NCBI GenBank assembly: GCA_954871525.1
Contig: OX940866.1
Location: forward strand, 14,717,001-14,781,000
Length of the DNA: 64,000 nt
Direction: 5' to 3'
Origin: Parietaria judaica
Lineage: Eukaryota; Streptophyta; Magnoliopsida; Rosales; Urticaceae
This document shows, piece by piece, positions 11,279 through 22,159 of the stretch. Position numbers and translations under genes: made by a program. How positions within the stretch are numbered: the stretch's first letter is position 1; each line of letters begins with the position of its first letter. The notes under the pieces were generated by a model that saw only the letters and a program-made list of their open reading frames with translations, ran no database searches and had not been told where the DNA came from.

Positions 11279-13585
11279 TGTAATACCCTCTTTCCCGAGG
11301 GACCGTTAACCTCTATTTACTTCATCATAAGTTCCGGTCATTTTTAAAATACTTGGTAGTCTGTAAAAAAATATAACTAACCATTTAAATATAGCGCGCT
11401 TATTTTATTTTTAACATTGTGAAAAGATAACCATGACCAGAACGACCCTTACAAAGTGTCATTAAAAGACAAAATAAAACGGAGCTCCTGGGTTTTCAAA
11501 AAAATGTAATACAACAAAATCCCATAGAGATTTGTCTCGGACCGAGTCATTCGCTGTATGCACCGTATACACTGCACCGTCGATCCTGCTCCACCCAAAG
11601 TTAAGCATCTATGCACCTCTTCCCTGAGTCTACAACACAACTATATACGTGAGCTAACGCTCAGTACGTAAAAGGTTTTTATTACTCCTAAAATAAATTA
11701 CACAATTCACACCAAAATGCATATCGTGCAATGTCGTTTTATGATAATTCTGAAAATATTTTATAGATATAGTATAATCTTTGGGCCCAGCTACCGTACC
11801 AGCGCTTTTCAGCCTATAGAGCCTACGAGGGACCGGGGGCGCGACCCTAACCAAGTCAGCCCGAGGCAAATCACTTCCAACGTACCTTTCCTGAGACTAC
11901 CGTCTCGGTACAATCGGCGGCTTCGCGTACAATGTACCTCAAGAGACTAACCGTCCCGGCACAGCAACACGATGAGACTAATCGTCTCGGTACGGCGCTA
12001 TTTAATTTTTTTTTTTTTAAATGTTATTCATATTACTAGTTTTACTATAGCAATAAATGCATGAATGATTTAAAAGTATACATTTAAAATATGCAAACCA
12101 GCACACAAATTGCGCAAACACGTATTTCACACCACACAGAAACACATAACCATACTTTATTAGTATTGTGTCGTAGGGAGTACTTTTACGTACCTTACGC
12201 CTTACGATTCTCTAGTACACGGCACGGTGCACCCCTCGAGAATAAGTCACCTGATATTTAAATTTCTAAATATCAATTCCTTGATTTCATATAAGATTAT
12301 AGTTACGTAATTACTCCTTCTAAGAGGACTCTCTATTCCTTACTTGAACACCTCAATACTACACTATACTAACCCCGATCGATCATAGAGTAACAATATA
12401 AATACGGTTACAAAATAAAATCAATTAAGTCAAGATAGATGTTATGTAAGCATGGATTATTGGCAAACAAAATATCAAGCATTCACTTTCGATTGAATAG
12501 AAACGGAGCATGTGATAATCTGTAGAGATAGCCATGATTTTATTATTATACTTACATTTCTATAAGACTAAGCTTACACGACATTTCAATTCTACAACAC
12601 ATACTTACCTAATCAATTAGAAAAAAAATGGCTATAAAGCTGCAACATAAACATGGCCATAATACTACTATGCTTATATTGATACATGTATATATATGTA
12701 TGTATATATATATAATTATATGAATCTATACTAAGCCTATGTGTTATATATGCATGGATAACTAATTTTTTTTTTTTTTTTTATACTTAGTCAAAAAGAA
12801 TAAAAAATTCACTTATGCACATATATATATATAATTCGATATATAGCATAGGATCGAATTGATCTCAAGATCATAAGAAAGATGGTTAAAATCATGGCTT
12901 TCCAAATATTAGACTATATCAAAACTCAAAACTTTCAAGAACTTCATAAAATATGCAAATATACTCTATTAAGCAATTCATCAAACACCTTCATGGCAAA
13001 TATTTGTTTCTAAGATAAAGATAATCATGTGGATCATCAAATGCCCAAAACAATTAAAACTCAGATTTAAATGAAGGCTAGCTATTCCAGCTAATGAAGA
13101 TTAAGATTTCAATAAAATCACCCAAGAACAACACCTAATTAAAACTCAAGGCAAGAACAAGTAAGAAAGCCCTAAAACAATTCACATCAGGAGAAATCAA
13201 GTAGGAATAAATCTGAAAATTACCTAAGGAACGAGGCTACGAACTAGAGTGAAGAGATTTAGAGCAATCCAAAACGCTTCCTCTGCATCTAGCTTCGACG
13301 ATCAGCAACGGGGCACCAAGCTTGCAAGTTCGGGAGTGATTTCGGCCAAGGAAAGAGAGAGAAACAGGGCATTGTCGATATAGAGAGAAGAAGGAAAGAA
13401 TGAGAGTGAGACAGTGAAGAAAAGAGAGGAAAATGACACCTAACCCATGACTCATCTGCACAAACATGGAACACGTAGCAAGATTAAGAGAAAAGAAGTT
13501 AAAATTATCTAATACCTCCCCAAAATAAATAAAAATTTACAAACATATCACCACATTATTTCCTTGTCACCTTTGGGGTATCACA
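11279..13585 (-). repeat. 3' LTR of G1
   Basis: 2307 bp, TG at 11279 and CA at 13585, directly beside the polypurine tract. It includes three near-direct repeats of GAGACTA-CGTCTCGGTAC around 11891-12000 and several AT microsatellites. It is almost identical to 19899-22159 but 44 bp longer at the outer U3 end. Confidence 0.92.
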
Positions 13586-13600
13586 AATCTCTCCTCCTTT
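13586..13600 (-). other. G1 polypurine tract
   Basis: AAAGGAGGAGAGATT on the minus strand, immediately before the TGTGATACCCC start of the 3' LTR; a preceding GAGGACGAAA is typical of plant chromoviruses. Confidence 0.85.
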
Positions 13601-13623
13601 CAAAATTTTCGTCCTCGAAAATT

Positions 13624-16600
13624 TTAAAAGAGATTAGGACATGAGGATCTCATCTCATCTTCTTTTTCCCATGTCGCTTCTGGCTCCGAATGCTTACTCC
13701 AAAGGACTTTAACGAGCGGTATTGCCTTATTGCGTAAGACTTTCTCCTTCCGATCAAGTATTCGGATTGGTATTTCTTCATATGACAAATCTTCTCTAAC
13801 CTTTGTTGGTTCTGATTCGAGAATGTGAGATGGATCTGATATATATTTCCGCAACATCGATACATGAAAGACATTATGAACGGCTGCTAAGTCTGGCGAG
13901 AGCGCAAGCTTATAGGAGACCTTGCCAACGCGCTCCAAAATCTCATACGGGCCGATGTATCTTGGACTTAATTTTCCTTTCCTTCCAAAGCGCTTAAGAC
14001 CCTTCATGGGTGTCACTTTAATAAAAACGGTATCGCCTACTTCGAATTCTAACGGTCTCCTTCGTAGATCGGCGTAGCTCTTTTGTCGAGCTTGCGCCGC
14101 TTTCATACGTTGACGGATTAATATAATCGCTTTAGTGGCCTGCTCGACGAAGTCAGAGCTAAATATTTTACTTTCAGCGGCTTCGTACCAATGGATTGGA
14201 GATTGACATTTCCTCCCATATAATGCCTCATAAGGAGCCATTTTGATTGTAGACTGGTAACTATTATTATAGGCGAATTCAATTAAGGGTAAATATTTAC
14301 TCCATGAACCCGTGAAATCCAAAACACAGGTTCGGAGCATATCTTCTAAAATCAGGTTTGTTCGCTCGGTTTGACCATCAGTCTGTGGGTGGAATGATGT
14401 ACTAAACTTCAACTTCGTACCCAACTCTTTCTGCACACTCTTCCAGAATCGTGACGTAAAACGAGTGTCTCGATCAGAGACTATAGAAGTTGGGATCCCA
14501 TGTAGACGTACGATCTCTTTGACATATAATTCAGCCAACTGATATAACGTAATTGTGATCTTGATAGGCAAGAAATGAGCGGACTTTGTTAACCTTTCCA
14601 CAATTACCCAAATTGCGTCATGCCCACTTGTTGTTTTAGGCAATCCTACAATGAAGTCCATCGATATGTGCTCCCATTTCCATTCCGGTATTTCTAGGGG
14701 TTGAAGCTCTCCAGCTGGCCGCTGATGTTCTGCTTTTACTTTTTGACAAGTCAAGCACCGCTGTACGAAACAAACGACATCTTTCTTCATTCCTACCCAC
14801 CAGAACTTCTGTTTTAAGTCTTTATACATCTTTGTGGTCCCTGGGTGGACCGAGTATGGTGCCTTGTGTGCTTCGGAAAGAATCAGGTTCCTCAGTTCGG
14901 GATTTTTCTTAATACAAAGCCTTCCCTTGATCAGGAGAGTCCCATTGGTCGCTATACTGAAGTCAGGACGGTTCCCTAATAAGGTCGCCTCTCTAATTTT
15001 GGACAACGTCTCGTCTGAATCCTGAGACGCTTTGATATCATTAAAGATATCTGGAGACAAGGTTAGCGTTGCTAGCTTACCAATACAAATTTCTAGGTCC
15101 AATGCGCAAATATCTTTTTGGAGTTGTGGGGGCAATGCATCCAATGACGCGAGCGTAGCTGCTGACTTTCTACTCAACGCATCGGCCACCTTATTGGCCT
15201 TCCCCGGGTGGTATTGAATTTCACAATCGTAATCCTTCACGAGTTCTAGCCACCTTCTTTGTCTCATATTCAACTCCTTTTGAGTGAAGAAGTATTTTAA
15301 GCTCTTATGATCCGTAAAGATGTTGCAATGAACTCCATAGAGGTAGTGTCTCCAAATCTTTAAAGCAAACACCACAGCTGCTAACTCCAAGTCATGAGTA
15401 GGATAATTTCGTTCATAGTCCTTTAATTGCCTTGACGCATAAGCAATGACCTTTTTGTTCTGCATAAGAACGGCGCCTAACCCCATCTTCGACGCATCAC
15501 AATAGATGTCGAATCCGTCCTTACCAGAAGGCACTGTAAGTATAGGAGCCGTTGTAAGACGTTTCTTGAGCTCTTGAAAACTTTCTTCACACTGGCTTGA
15601 CCATTCAAATTTCTTATTTTTCCGTGTAAGGGCTGTGAGTGGGCCGGATAACTTCGAAAATCCTTCCACGAACCGTCGATAATAACCAGCCAATCCCAAA
15701 AAGCTTCTTACTTCAGTGGCATTGGTTGGTTTAGCCCACTCATTAACGGCTTGAATCTTCGCTGGATCGACCGAAATACCTTCAGCTGAAATCACGTGAC
15801 CAAGAAAAGCTACACGATCTAGCCAAAACTCAAATTTCGAGAATTTTGCATAAAGCTCGTGGTCCTTTAAAACCTTTAAGGCCATTCGTAAATGCTCTTC
15901 GTGTTCCTCTTTAGTTTTTGAATAAATAAGGATGTCGTCAATAAAAACAATGACAAACTTATCTAAATAGTCACTGAAGACACGATTCATGAGTTCCATG
16001 AAAGCTGCATGAGCGTTAGTTAAGCCGAACGACATGACCAAAAATTCATAATGGCCATATCGAGTTCGGAAGGCAGTTTTCGGCACATCACCTCCTTTGA
16101 CCCTTAGTTGATGATACCCAGATCGTAAATCAATCTTTGAAAACACTGTTGCCCCACGTAATTGATCGAATAGGTCATCTATCCTTGGAAGTGGATACTT
16201 ATTTTTCACGGTTACTTTATTAAGTCCTCGATAGTCGATGCACATACGAAGCGACCCGTCCTTCTTTTTCACAAAAAGAACTGGAGCTCCCCAAGGTGAG
16301 TGACTTGGACGGATAATTCCCTTATCGAGAAGATCTTGAAGCTGAATCTGTAATTCCTTCAATTCCGCCGGAGCCATTCTATATGGCGCTTTTGAAATAG
16401 GAGCTGTCCCAGGAAGAACTTCAATCTCAAACTCCATTGCCCGGTCTGGAGGCAATCCCGGTAGATCTTCGGGAAATACTTCTGGGTATTCGCAAACAAC
16501 TGCAACATTTTGTACTTGAGTACATTCCTTTTTCTCTTTTGTCGTATCTACAACGTGAGCCAAATAGCCAGAACACCCGTTACTCAGCATTCGTTGAGCT

Positions 16601-17060
16601 CTCATAGCCGATATCAACATCTTTGGCCTTCTCTTCGAGGGTTGCCCTATAAATTCGAATTTCGGTTCCCCTACGGGACGAAAAACGACTTTATGCTTTT
16701 TACAGTAGATTGCAGCGTCATATTTTTCTAGGAAATCCATCCCGAGAATGACATCATAGTCATGCATCTCGAGAATAACCAAATCAGCTGACAGTTCTCT
16801 ATCAGCGATATTAACAGGTACCGCACGATACCAGCATGAAGACATCATTACTTCCCTACAGGGCAAAGCTACAGAGAAATTATTTCCTAACACATCTTTA
16901 GGCCTATTAAGTTTTTCTGAAAACTTTCTTGAAACAAATGAATAGGGGGCACCAGATTCAAACAATACCGAAGCAAGAACTTTGGTAACGAGAAGCTGAC
17001 CTGTTACCACATTGGAAGTTCCAGCATTAACATCCCCCTGCGTTAGAGAAAAAAACTCGA
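13624..17060 (-). CDS. G1 pol: protease-RT-RNase H-integrase-chromodomain
   Basis: About 1145 codons without a stop. Residue numbers count from the open frame beginning at 17445, whose first ~127 residues overlap gag out of frame. Protease-like segment at 163-165 reads ESG where aspartic proteases have D-S/T-G. RT runs about 390-560 with FIDD at 501-504; [11 protein letters not shown] stands where PFGLTNAPAAF is usual. RNase H has D650 and TDH at 711-713. Integrase has a zinc finger (H860, H867, C897, C900) and the catalytic D930, D991, E1027 with 35 residues between the last two. A chromodomain (about 1224-1265, [14 protein letters not shown]) ends the protein; it normally guides integration to particular chromatin. 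Expression needs the gag frame, from which pol is cut off by a one-base shift at the A7 run 17049-17055. Confidence 0.93.
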
Positions 17061-18277
17061 GCATTGGTCTTGAGCGGTGGGGCTTCGAGTCGGCCCTGAT
17101 TGTTACGAGGTCCATCGATCCGTTCTTGATTGTTGTTCTTTGACTTATTAGGGCACCAATTCGCAAAATGGCCTTGTCCTCCACATGAGAAGCATGTGAC
17201 ACCCCTTGGCTTGCACGGCCCTGGGTGCCTTTTCCCGCACTTAGAGCATGGGGAAAACTCCACATTTCTGTTGAAATTTTGACGGTTCCCTTGGTGCTTT
17301 TTAAACGAGGCATCGTTTCCCGACTCCATCTTCCTTTTCCAGCTTTGGCCACCGATCGAGATGTTTTTGTCCCTACTGTAATTAGGGTTTCTTCCTTGGC
17401 TGGGTTCCCCGGGCTTTCCTTGCACCTTTGCCCTTTGAGCCTCAAAGGCTTTCACGCGTTCCTGTTTGGTCTGAGCCAGGTGGTATTCAGCACGAAGAGC
17501 TCGATCAACACAATCCCCAACGGTATTTGGTGGAGATCCCCCGCTATCCACCTGAAGTGCTATCTCGCCACGAAACATGTTCATCATTCGTCGCACTCTT
17601 TAACGCTCTGTAGGCACCAAATCCAAGCACAATCGTGCGAGTTTATCAAACTTGCGTACTGCATCTGAGACGCTTAAGTTCCCTTGCTTTATGTTATTAA
17701 ACTCATCGACTTGCGCTTTCATTGATGCGGGATTATAGAACTTCGCATTGAACTCTTTCACGAAATCCTGCCAATTCATGAGTTCCACATTCCTTCTCCG
17801 CTTAACAGTATCCCACCAGTATATGGCTTCAAATTTAAGCACAAAGGAGGTACAAAGGATCTTTTCCCGATCCGAAAGTTCCATGAAGTCATAAATGACT
17901 TGGATATCCGACAGCCATTCTTCTGCCACAAGAGGATCAACAGCTCCCCCAAATTCAGGAGCCCGCATTCGACGAAACCTTTCGTACAAAGGTTCGTTAT
18001 GGGCTCTGGCATGTTAACGAAGATCAACTTGATCTCCTTCTTGTTCTTCTTCGCGTACTCCTTGTTCTTCCGTCGACTCAGCCGCCTTTTCATTTCGGTT
18101 CTGCTGCCCTTCGTTTCGGGCATTCAACTGCTCCATAAGCTCCCGAATTTGCGCGGCCTGCTCATCTACTTGGTGTTGAAGGCCCGCTACAACATTGTCT
18201 GGGATATTATTACTCGCCTGCTCTCGATCACGGTCAAGACTACGAGTACGACTTCGTTGGCTCCTCGTGTTTGCCAT
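17027..18277 (-). pseudogene. G1 canonical gag, two stops and a frameshift
   Basis: Begins with ATG at 18277 (MANTRSQ). The first ~88 residues form a charged, coiled-coil-like segment (LQHQVDEQAAQIRELMEQL). The retrotransposon gag domain follows (APEFGG at about 17960 to DLVPTER, with YWWDTV). A CCHC zinc knuckle lies near the end ([14 protein letters not shown]). In-frame TAA stops occur at 18014-18016 and 17600-17602, and the gag frame is out of register with pol at the A7 run 17049-17055. Gag would form the particle and bind element RNA. As it stands no full-length gag or gag-pol can be made, although both stops are single-codon changes. Confidence 0.88.
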
Positions 18278-18576
18278 GATATTGTTTATATCTCGAAACC
18301 GAGCCGTCTTCTGATCACATTAAATGACTAAACTTCATTATTAAATTCTTCGAACTAATTATAAAAGGTATAATACGACTAAGATAGACAATATTATAAT
18401 TCATATTACTTAACTTATAATTTCATTGCTACTATGTACAACCAAGAACACATCAAAACATATCACACAAGTCATCCTATATCATCAAAAAGGCTATTCA
18501 CATCGTCATATAACAGAGATATCCTAATATCTCTTCAAAAATTCCTAGACGCTCTCTATAACGTCGCATCAGACAC

Positions 18577-19773
18577 TTAGTTATTAGCGGTTGGACTCTG
18601 GTCGAGGTTATCAACTTCAGATTCTGGATCCACTTCCATCGGTTCGTGTCCCAAACCAACCATTCCTGGATCGATCTCTTCCGGGTCTTCTTCAAATTCT
18701 TCTTCCATGTCTTCTTCCGGTTCCACTTCCTGATTTCCTTCTTGCTCTGCCGGTTCTTCTTCTTCTTCTTCTTCTTCTTCTTCTTCTTCTTCTTCTTCTT
18801 CTTCTTCTTCTTCTTCTTCTTCTTCTTCTTCTTCTTCTTCTTCTTCTTTTTCTTTTGCTTCCGGTTCTTGTCCTGGTTCTTCTTCAGGCTCTTCTTCATG
18901 TTCTTCTAATTCCACTTCATGGAATTCTTCCGGTTCTTCTTGTTCCGCTTCGTGGGCTTCTTCCGGCTCTGCTTGTTCCGCTTCATGGGCTTCTTCAGGT
19001 TCTACCTGTTCCGCTTCGTGGGCTTCTTCCGGTTCTGCTTGTTCCGCTTCGTGGGCTTCTCCCGGTTCATCTTCTGAGTCTTCTTCTTCTAGATTCGCTT
19101 CCGGATTAGCCACTGCTAGGTTTAGCTCTCTCTTATACCGAAGCTCCGCCGATACAGCCTCAGACATCATAACATTTATATTCTGGTAGGTCATACGCGA
19201 CCTCAAGAGACATCTGATATAAGCAGGTAAGCCCCGCCAATAAAGTGACACCACGTAATTCTCTGGAAAGAAGTACGGACACTCACTCATTAACTCGAGA
19301 GTGAATCGATCGGTGTATTGCAACATACTTTCGCCTGGAATTGGATTCCAGTTACAAAGCCGACGAGCGAACTGCAGCCGCATTGCATTCAAATTGAACC
19401 TTTCGGAAATCAATTCCTTAAAAAGGTTCCATGACATTTCCTCGGGATTTATACCCAAAGAACTCCACCATCTCAGAGCAACACCACAAAGATGTGAAGT
19501 CACAATCTCCACATACTGAGATTCTGGGATCCTCAATGATCTCAGTGTACTCTCAGAATAATGAAGAAACGTAGCCACCCGTGTACCTGACCCTTCGAAA
19601 TACATTGGGCTGCATTGTCTGTAAGCGATTATGGAATCCTGAACAGGACGCATCGGCATCTGATTCCCAGTACTGGCCTCGCCATGTGGAGGCGTTGTTT
19701 GGAAATCATTTGCCCGTGCGCCTGCATCTCCCGTCGGATAGGGACGGGATGAAGATGGATCCATAATCTGCAC
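18577..19773 (-). CDS. Extra gag-like protein with acidic tail (G1 upstream ORF)
   Basis: An intact 398-residue ORF between the primer-binding site and the canonical gag, starting 125 bases after the 5' LTR (a second ATG lies at codon 4). Residues about 57-190 look like a retrotransposon gag domain: FEGSG at 59-63, ALRWWSSL at 99-106, SWNLFKELISERFN at 114-127. It parallels the canonical gag domain (FGG ... YWWDTV ... NWQDFVKEFNAKFYN). There is no zinc knuckle. Instead the C-terminal 165 residues are extremely acidic: a tandem 11-residue repeat (AHEAEQAEPEE and variants, about 240-292), a run of about 32 Glu (309-340), then an Asp/Glu-rich end. The Glu run is encoded by a GAA microsatellite. 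Role unknown; a second structural protein or nucleic-acid-mimic chaperone are guesses. About 300 non-coding bases separate it from gag. Confidence 0.8.
   Translation of the reverse strand: MQIMDPSSSRPYPTGDAGARANDFQTTPPHGEASTGNQMPMRPVQDSIIAYRQCSPMYFEGSGTRVATFLHYSESTLRSLRIPESQYVEIVTSHLCGVALRWWSSLGINPEEMSWNLFKELISERFNLNAMRLQFARRLCNWNPIPGESMLQYTDRFTLELMSECPYFFPENYVVSLYWRGLPAYIRCLLRSRMTYQNINVMMSEAVSAELRYKRELNLAVANPEANLEEEDSEDEPGEAHEAEQAEPEEAHEAEQVEPEEAHEAEQAEPEEAHEAEQEEPEEFHEVELEEHEEEPEEEPGQEPEAKEKEEEEEEEEEEEEEEEEEEEEEEEEEEEEEEEPAEQEGNQEVEPEEDMEEEFEEDPEEIDPGMVGLGHEPMEVDPESEVDNLDQSPTANN
18753..18847. repeat. (TTC)n microsatellite inside the extra ORF
   Basis: About 31 nearly pure TTC units on the plus strand, GAA on the coding strand, encoding the polyglutamate run. 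Because the unit is a triplet, length change keeps the frame open. Shadow ORFs on the plus strand (polyleucine, polyphenylalanine) are artefacts of it. Confidence 0.95.
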
Positions 19774-19883
19774 ATATTTGTAATTATAATCGGTTAGTTA
19801 AAGGAAAGAGGAAACAAAATCACTTACTTGCGGGTAATTCAAGATCAGCTAGCGCGTGTATACGGTGTCAATAGGCGAACCTT

Positions 19884-19895
19884 GCTCTGATACCA
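19884..19895 (-). other. G1 primer-binding site (initiator tRNA-Met)
   Basis: Reads TGGTATCAGAGC on the minus strand, three bases from the inner end of the 5' LTR. Confidence 0.88.
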
Positions 19896-19898
19896 CTC

Positions 19899-22159
19899 TG
19901 TAACACCCTCTTTCCTGAGGGACCGTTAACCTCTATTTACTTCATCATAAGTTCCGGTCATTTTTAAAATACTTGGTAGTCCGTATAAAAATATAACTAA
20001 CCATTTAAATATAGCGCGCTTATTTTATTTTTAACATTGTGAAAAGATAACCATGACCAGAACGACCCTTACAAAGTGTCATTAAAAGACAAAATAAAAC
20101 GGAGCTCCTGGGTTTTCAAAAAAATGTAATACAACAAAATCCCATAGAGATTTGTCTCGGACCGAGTCGTTCGCTGTATGCACCGTATACACTGCACTGT
20201 CGATCCTGCTCCACCCGAAGTTAAGCATATATGCACCTCTTCCCTGAGTCTACAACACAACTATATACGTGAGCTAACGCTCAGTACGTAAAAGGTTTTT
20301 ATTACTCCTAAAATAAATTACACAATTCACACCAAAATGCATATCGTGCAATGTCGTTTTATGATAATTCTGAAAATATTTTATAGATATAGTATAATCT
20401 TTGGGCCCAGCTACCGTACCAGCGCTTTTCAGCCTATAGAGCCTACGAGGGACCGGGGGCGCGACCCTAACCAAGTCAGCCCGAGGCAAATCACTTCCAA
20501 CGTACCTTTCCTGAGACTACCGTCTCGGTACAATCGGCGGCTTCGCGTACAATGTACCTCAAGAGACTAACCGTCCCGGCACAGCAACACGATGAGACTA
20601 ATCGTCTCGGTACGGCGCTATTTAATTTTTTTTTTTAAATGTTATTCATATTACTAGTTTTACTATAGCAATAAATGCATGAATGATTTAAAAGTATACA
20701 TTTAAAATATGCAAACCAGCACACAAATTGCGCAAACACGTATTTCACACCACACAGAAACACATAACCATACTTTATTAGTATTGTGTCGTAGGGAGTA
20801 CTTTTACGTACCTTACGCCTTACGATTCTCTAGTACACGGCACGGTGCACCCCTCGAGAATAAGTCACCTGATATTTAAATTTCTAAATATCAATTCCTT
20901 GATTTCATATAAGATTATAGTTACGTAATTACTCCTTCTAAGAGGACTCTCTATTCCTTACTTGAACACCTCAATACTACACTATACTAACCCCGATCGA
21001 TCATAGAGTAACAATATAAATACGGTTACAAAATAAAATCAATTAAGTCAAGATAGATGTTATGTAAGCATGGATTATTGGCAAACAAAATATCAAGCAT
21101 TCACTTTCGATTGAATAGAAACGGAGCATGTGATAATCTGTAGAGATAGCCATGATTTTATTATTATACTTACATTTCTATAAGACTAAGCTTACACGAC
21201 ATTTCAATTCTACAACACATACTTACCTAATCAATTAGAAAAAAAATGGCTATAAAGCTGCAACATAAACATGGCCATAATACTACTATGCTTATATTGA
21301 TACATGTATATATATGTATGTATATATATATAATTATATGAATCTATACTAAGCCTATGTGTTATATATGCATGGATAACTAATTTTTTTTTTTTTTTTT
21401 ATACTTAGTCAAAAAGAATAAAAAATTCACTTATGCACATATATATATATAATTCGATATATAGCATAGGATCGAATTGATCTCAAGATCATAAGAAAGA
21501 TGGTTAAAATCATGGCTTTCCAAATATTAGACTATATCAAAACTCAAAACTTTCAAGAACTTCATAAAATATGCAAATATACTCTATTAAGCAATTCATC
21601 AAACACCTTCATGGCAAATATTTGTTTCTAAGATAAAGATAATCATGTGGATCATCAAATGCCCAAAACAATTAAAACTCAGATTTAAATGAAGGCTAGC
21701 TATTCCAGCTAATGAAGATTAAGATTTCAATAAAATCACCCAAAAACAACACCTAATTAAAACTCAAGGCAAGAACAAGTAAGAAAGCCCTAAAACAATT
21801 CACATCAGGAGAAATCAAGTAGGAATAAATCTGAAAATTACCTAAGGAACGAGGCTACGAACTAGAGTGAAGAGATTTAGAGCAATCCAAAACGCTTCCT
21901 CTGCATCTAGCTTCGACGATCAGCAACGGGGCACCAAGCTTGCAAGTTCGGGAGTGATTTCGGCCAAGGAAAGAGAGAGAAACAGGGCATTGTCGATATA
22001 GAGAGAAGAAGGAAAGAATGAGAGTGAGACAGTGAAGAAAAGAGAGGAAAATGACACCTAACCCATGACTCATCTGCACAAACATGGAACACGTAGCAAG
22101 ATTAAGAGAAAAGAAGTTAAAATTATCTAATACCTCCCCAAAATAAATAAAAATTTACA
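19899..22159 (-). repeat. 5' LTR of G1, outer end deleted
   Basis: About 2261 bp, nearly identical to 11279-13541. It lacks the last 44 bp of the LTR. The sequence passes straight from the LTR into the Copia-1 LTR through an AAA shared by both deletion edges. Confidence 0.92.

Larger units (their letters stand above)
11279..22159 (-). mobile_element. G1: Ty3/gypsy chromovirus (Tekay/Del-like) with extra ORF
   Basis: A near-complete gypsy element on the minus strand, inserted in the Copia-1 5' LTR. Order in its own sense: 5' LTR (19899-22159), tRNA-Met primer site, extra gag-like ORF (19773-18577), canonical gag (18277-17027, broken), pol with protease, RT, RNase H, integrase and chromodomain (to 13624), polypurine tract, 3' LTR (11279-13585). 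The two LTRs differ by about nine substitutions and a 2-base homopolymer indel over 2.26 kb (by eye), so insertion was recent. The target duplication is TAAAT at 11274-11278. At the right end a 46-bp deletion removed the LTR terminus and part of the duplication. Confidence 0.93.

Noticed and set aside
11540..11640. 5S rRNA-like bases (GAAGTTAAGC) in the G1 LTR
   Set aside because: Only a ten-base similarity; the rest of the 5S internal control region is absent and the motif lies in an LTR copy on both sides.
11449..13474. Small ORFs repeated in both G1 LTRs (also 20069-22092)
   Set aside because: Present identically because the LTRs are identical; no start context or protein pattern, and LTRs are normally non-coding.
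18591..19109. Plus-strand ORFs rich in Leu or Phe
   Set aside because: Antisense shadows of the GAA microsatellite and acidic repeats of the G1 extra ORF.
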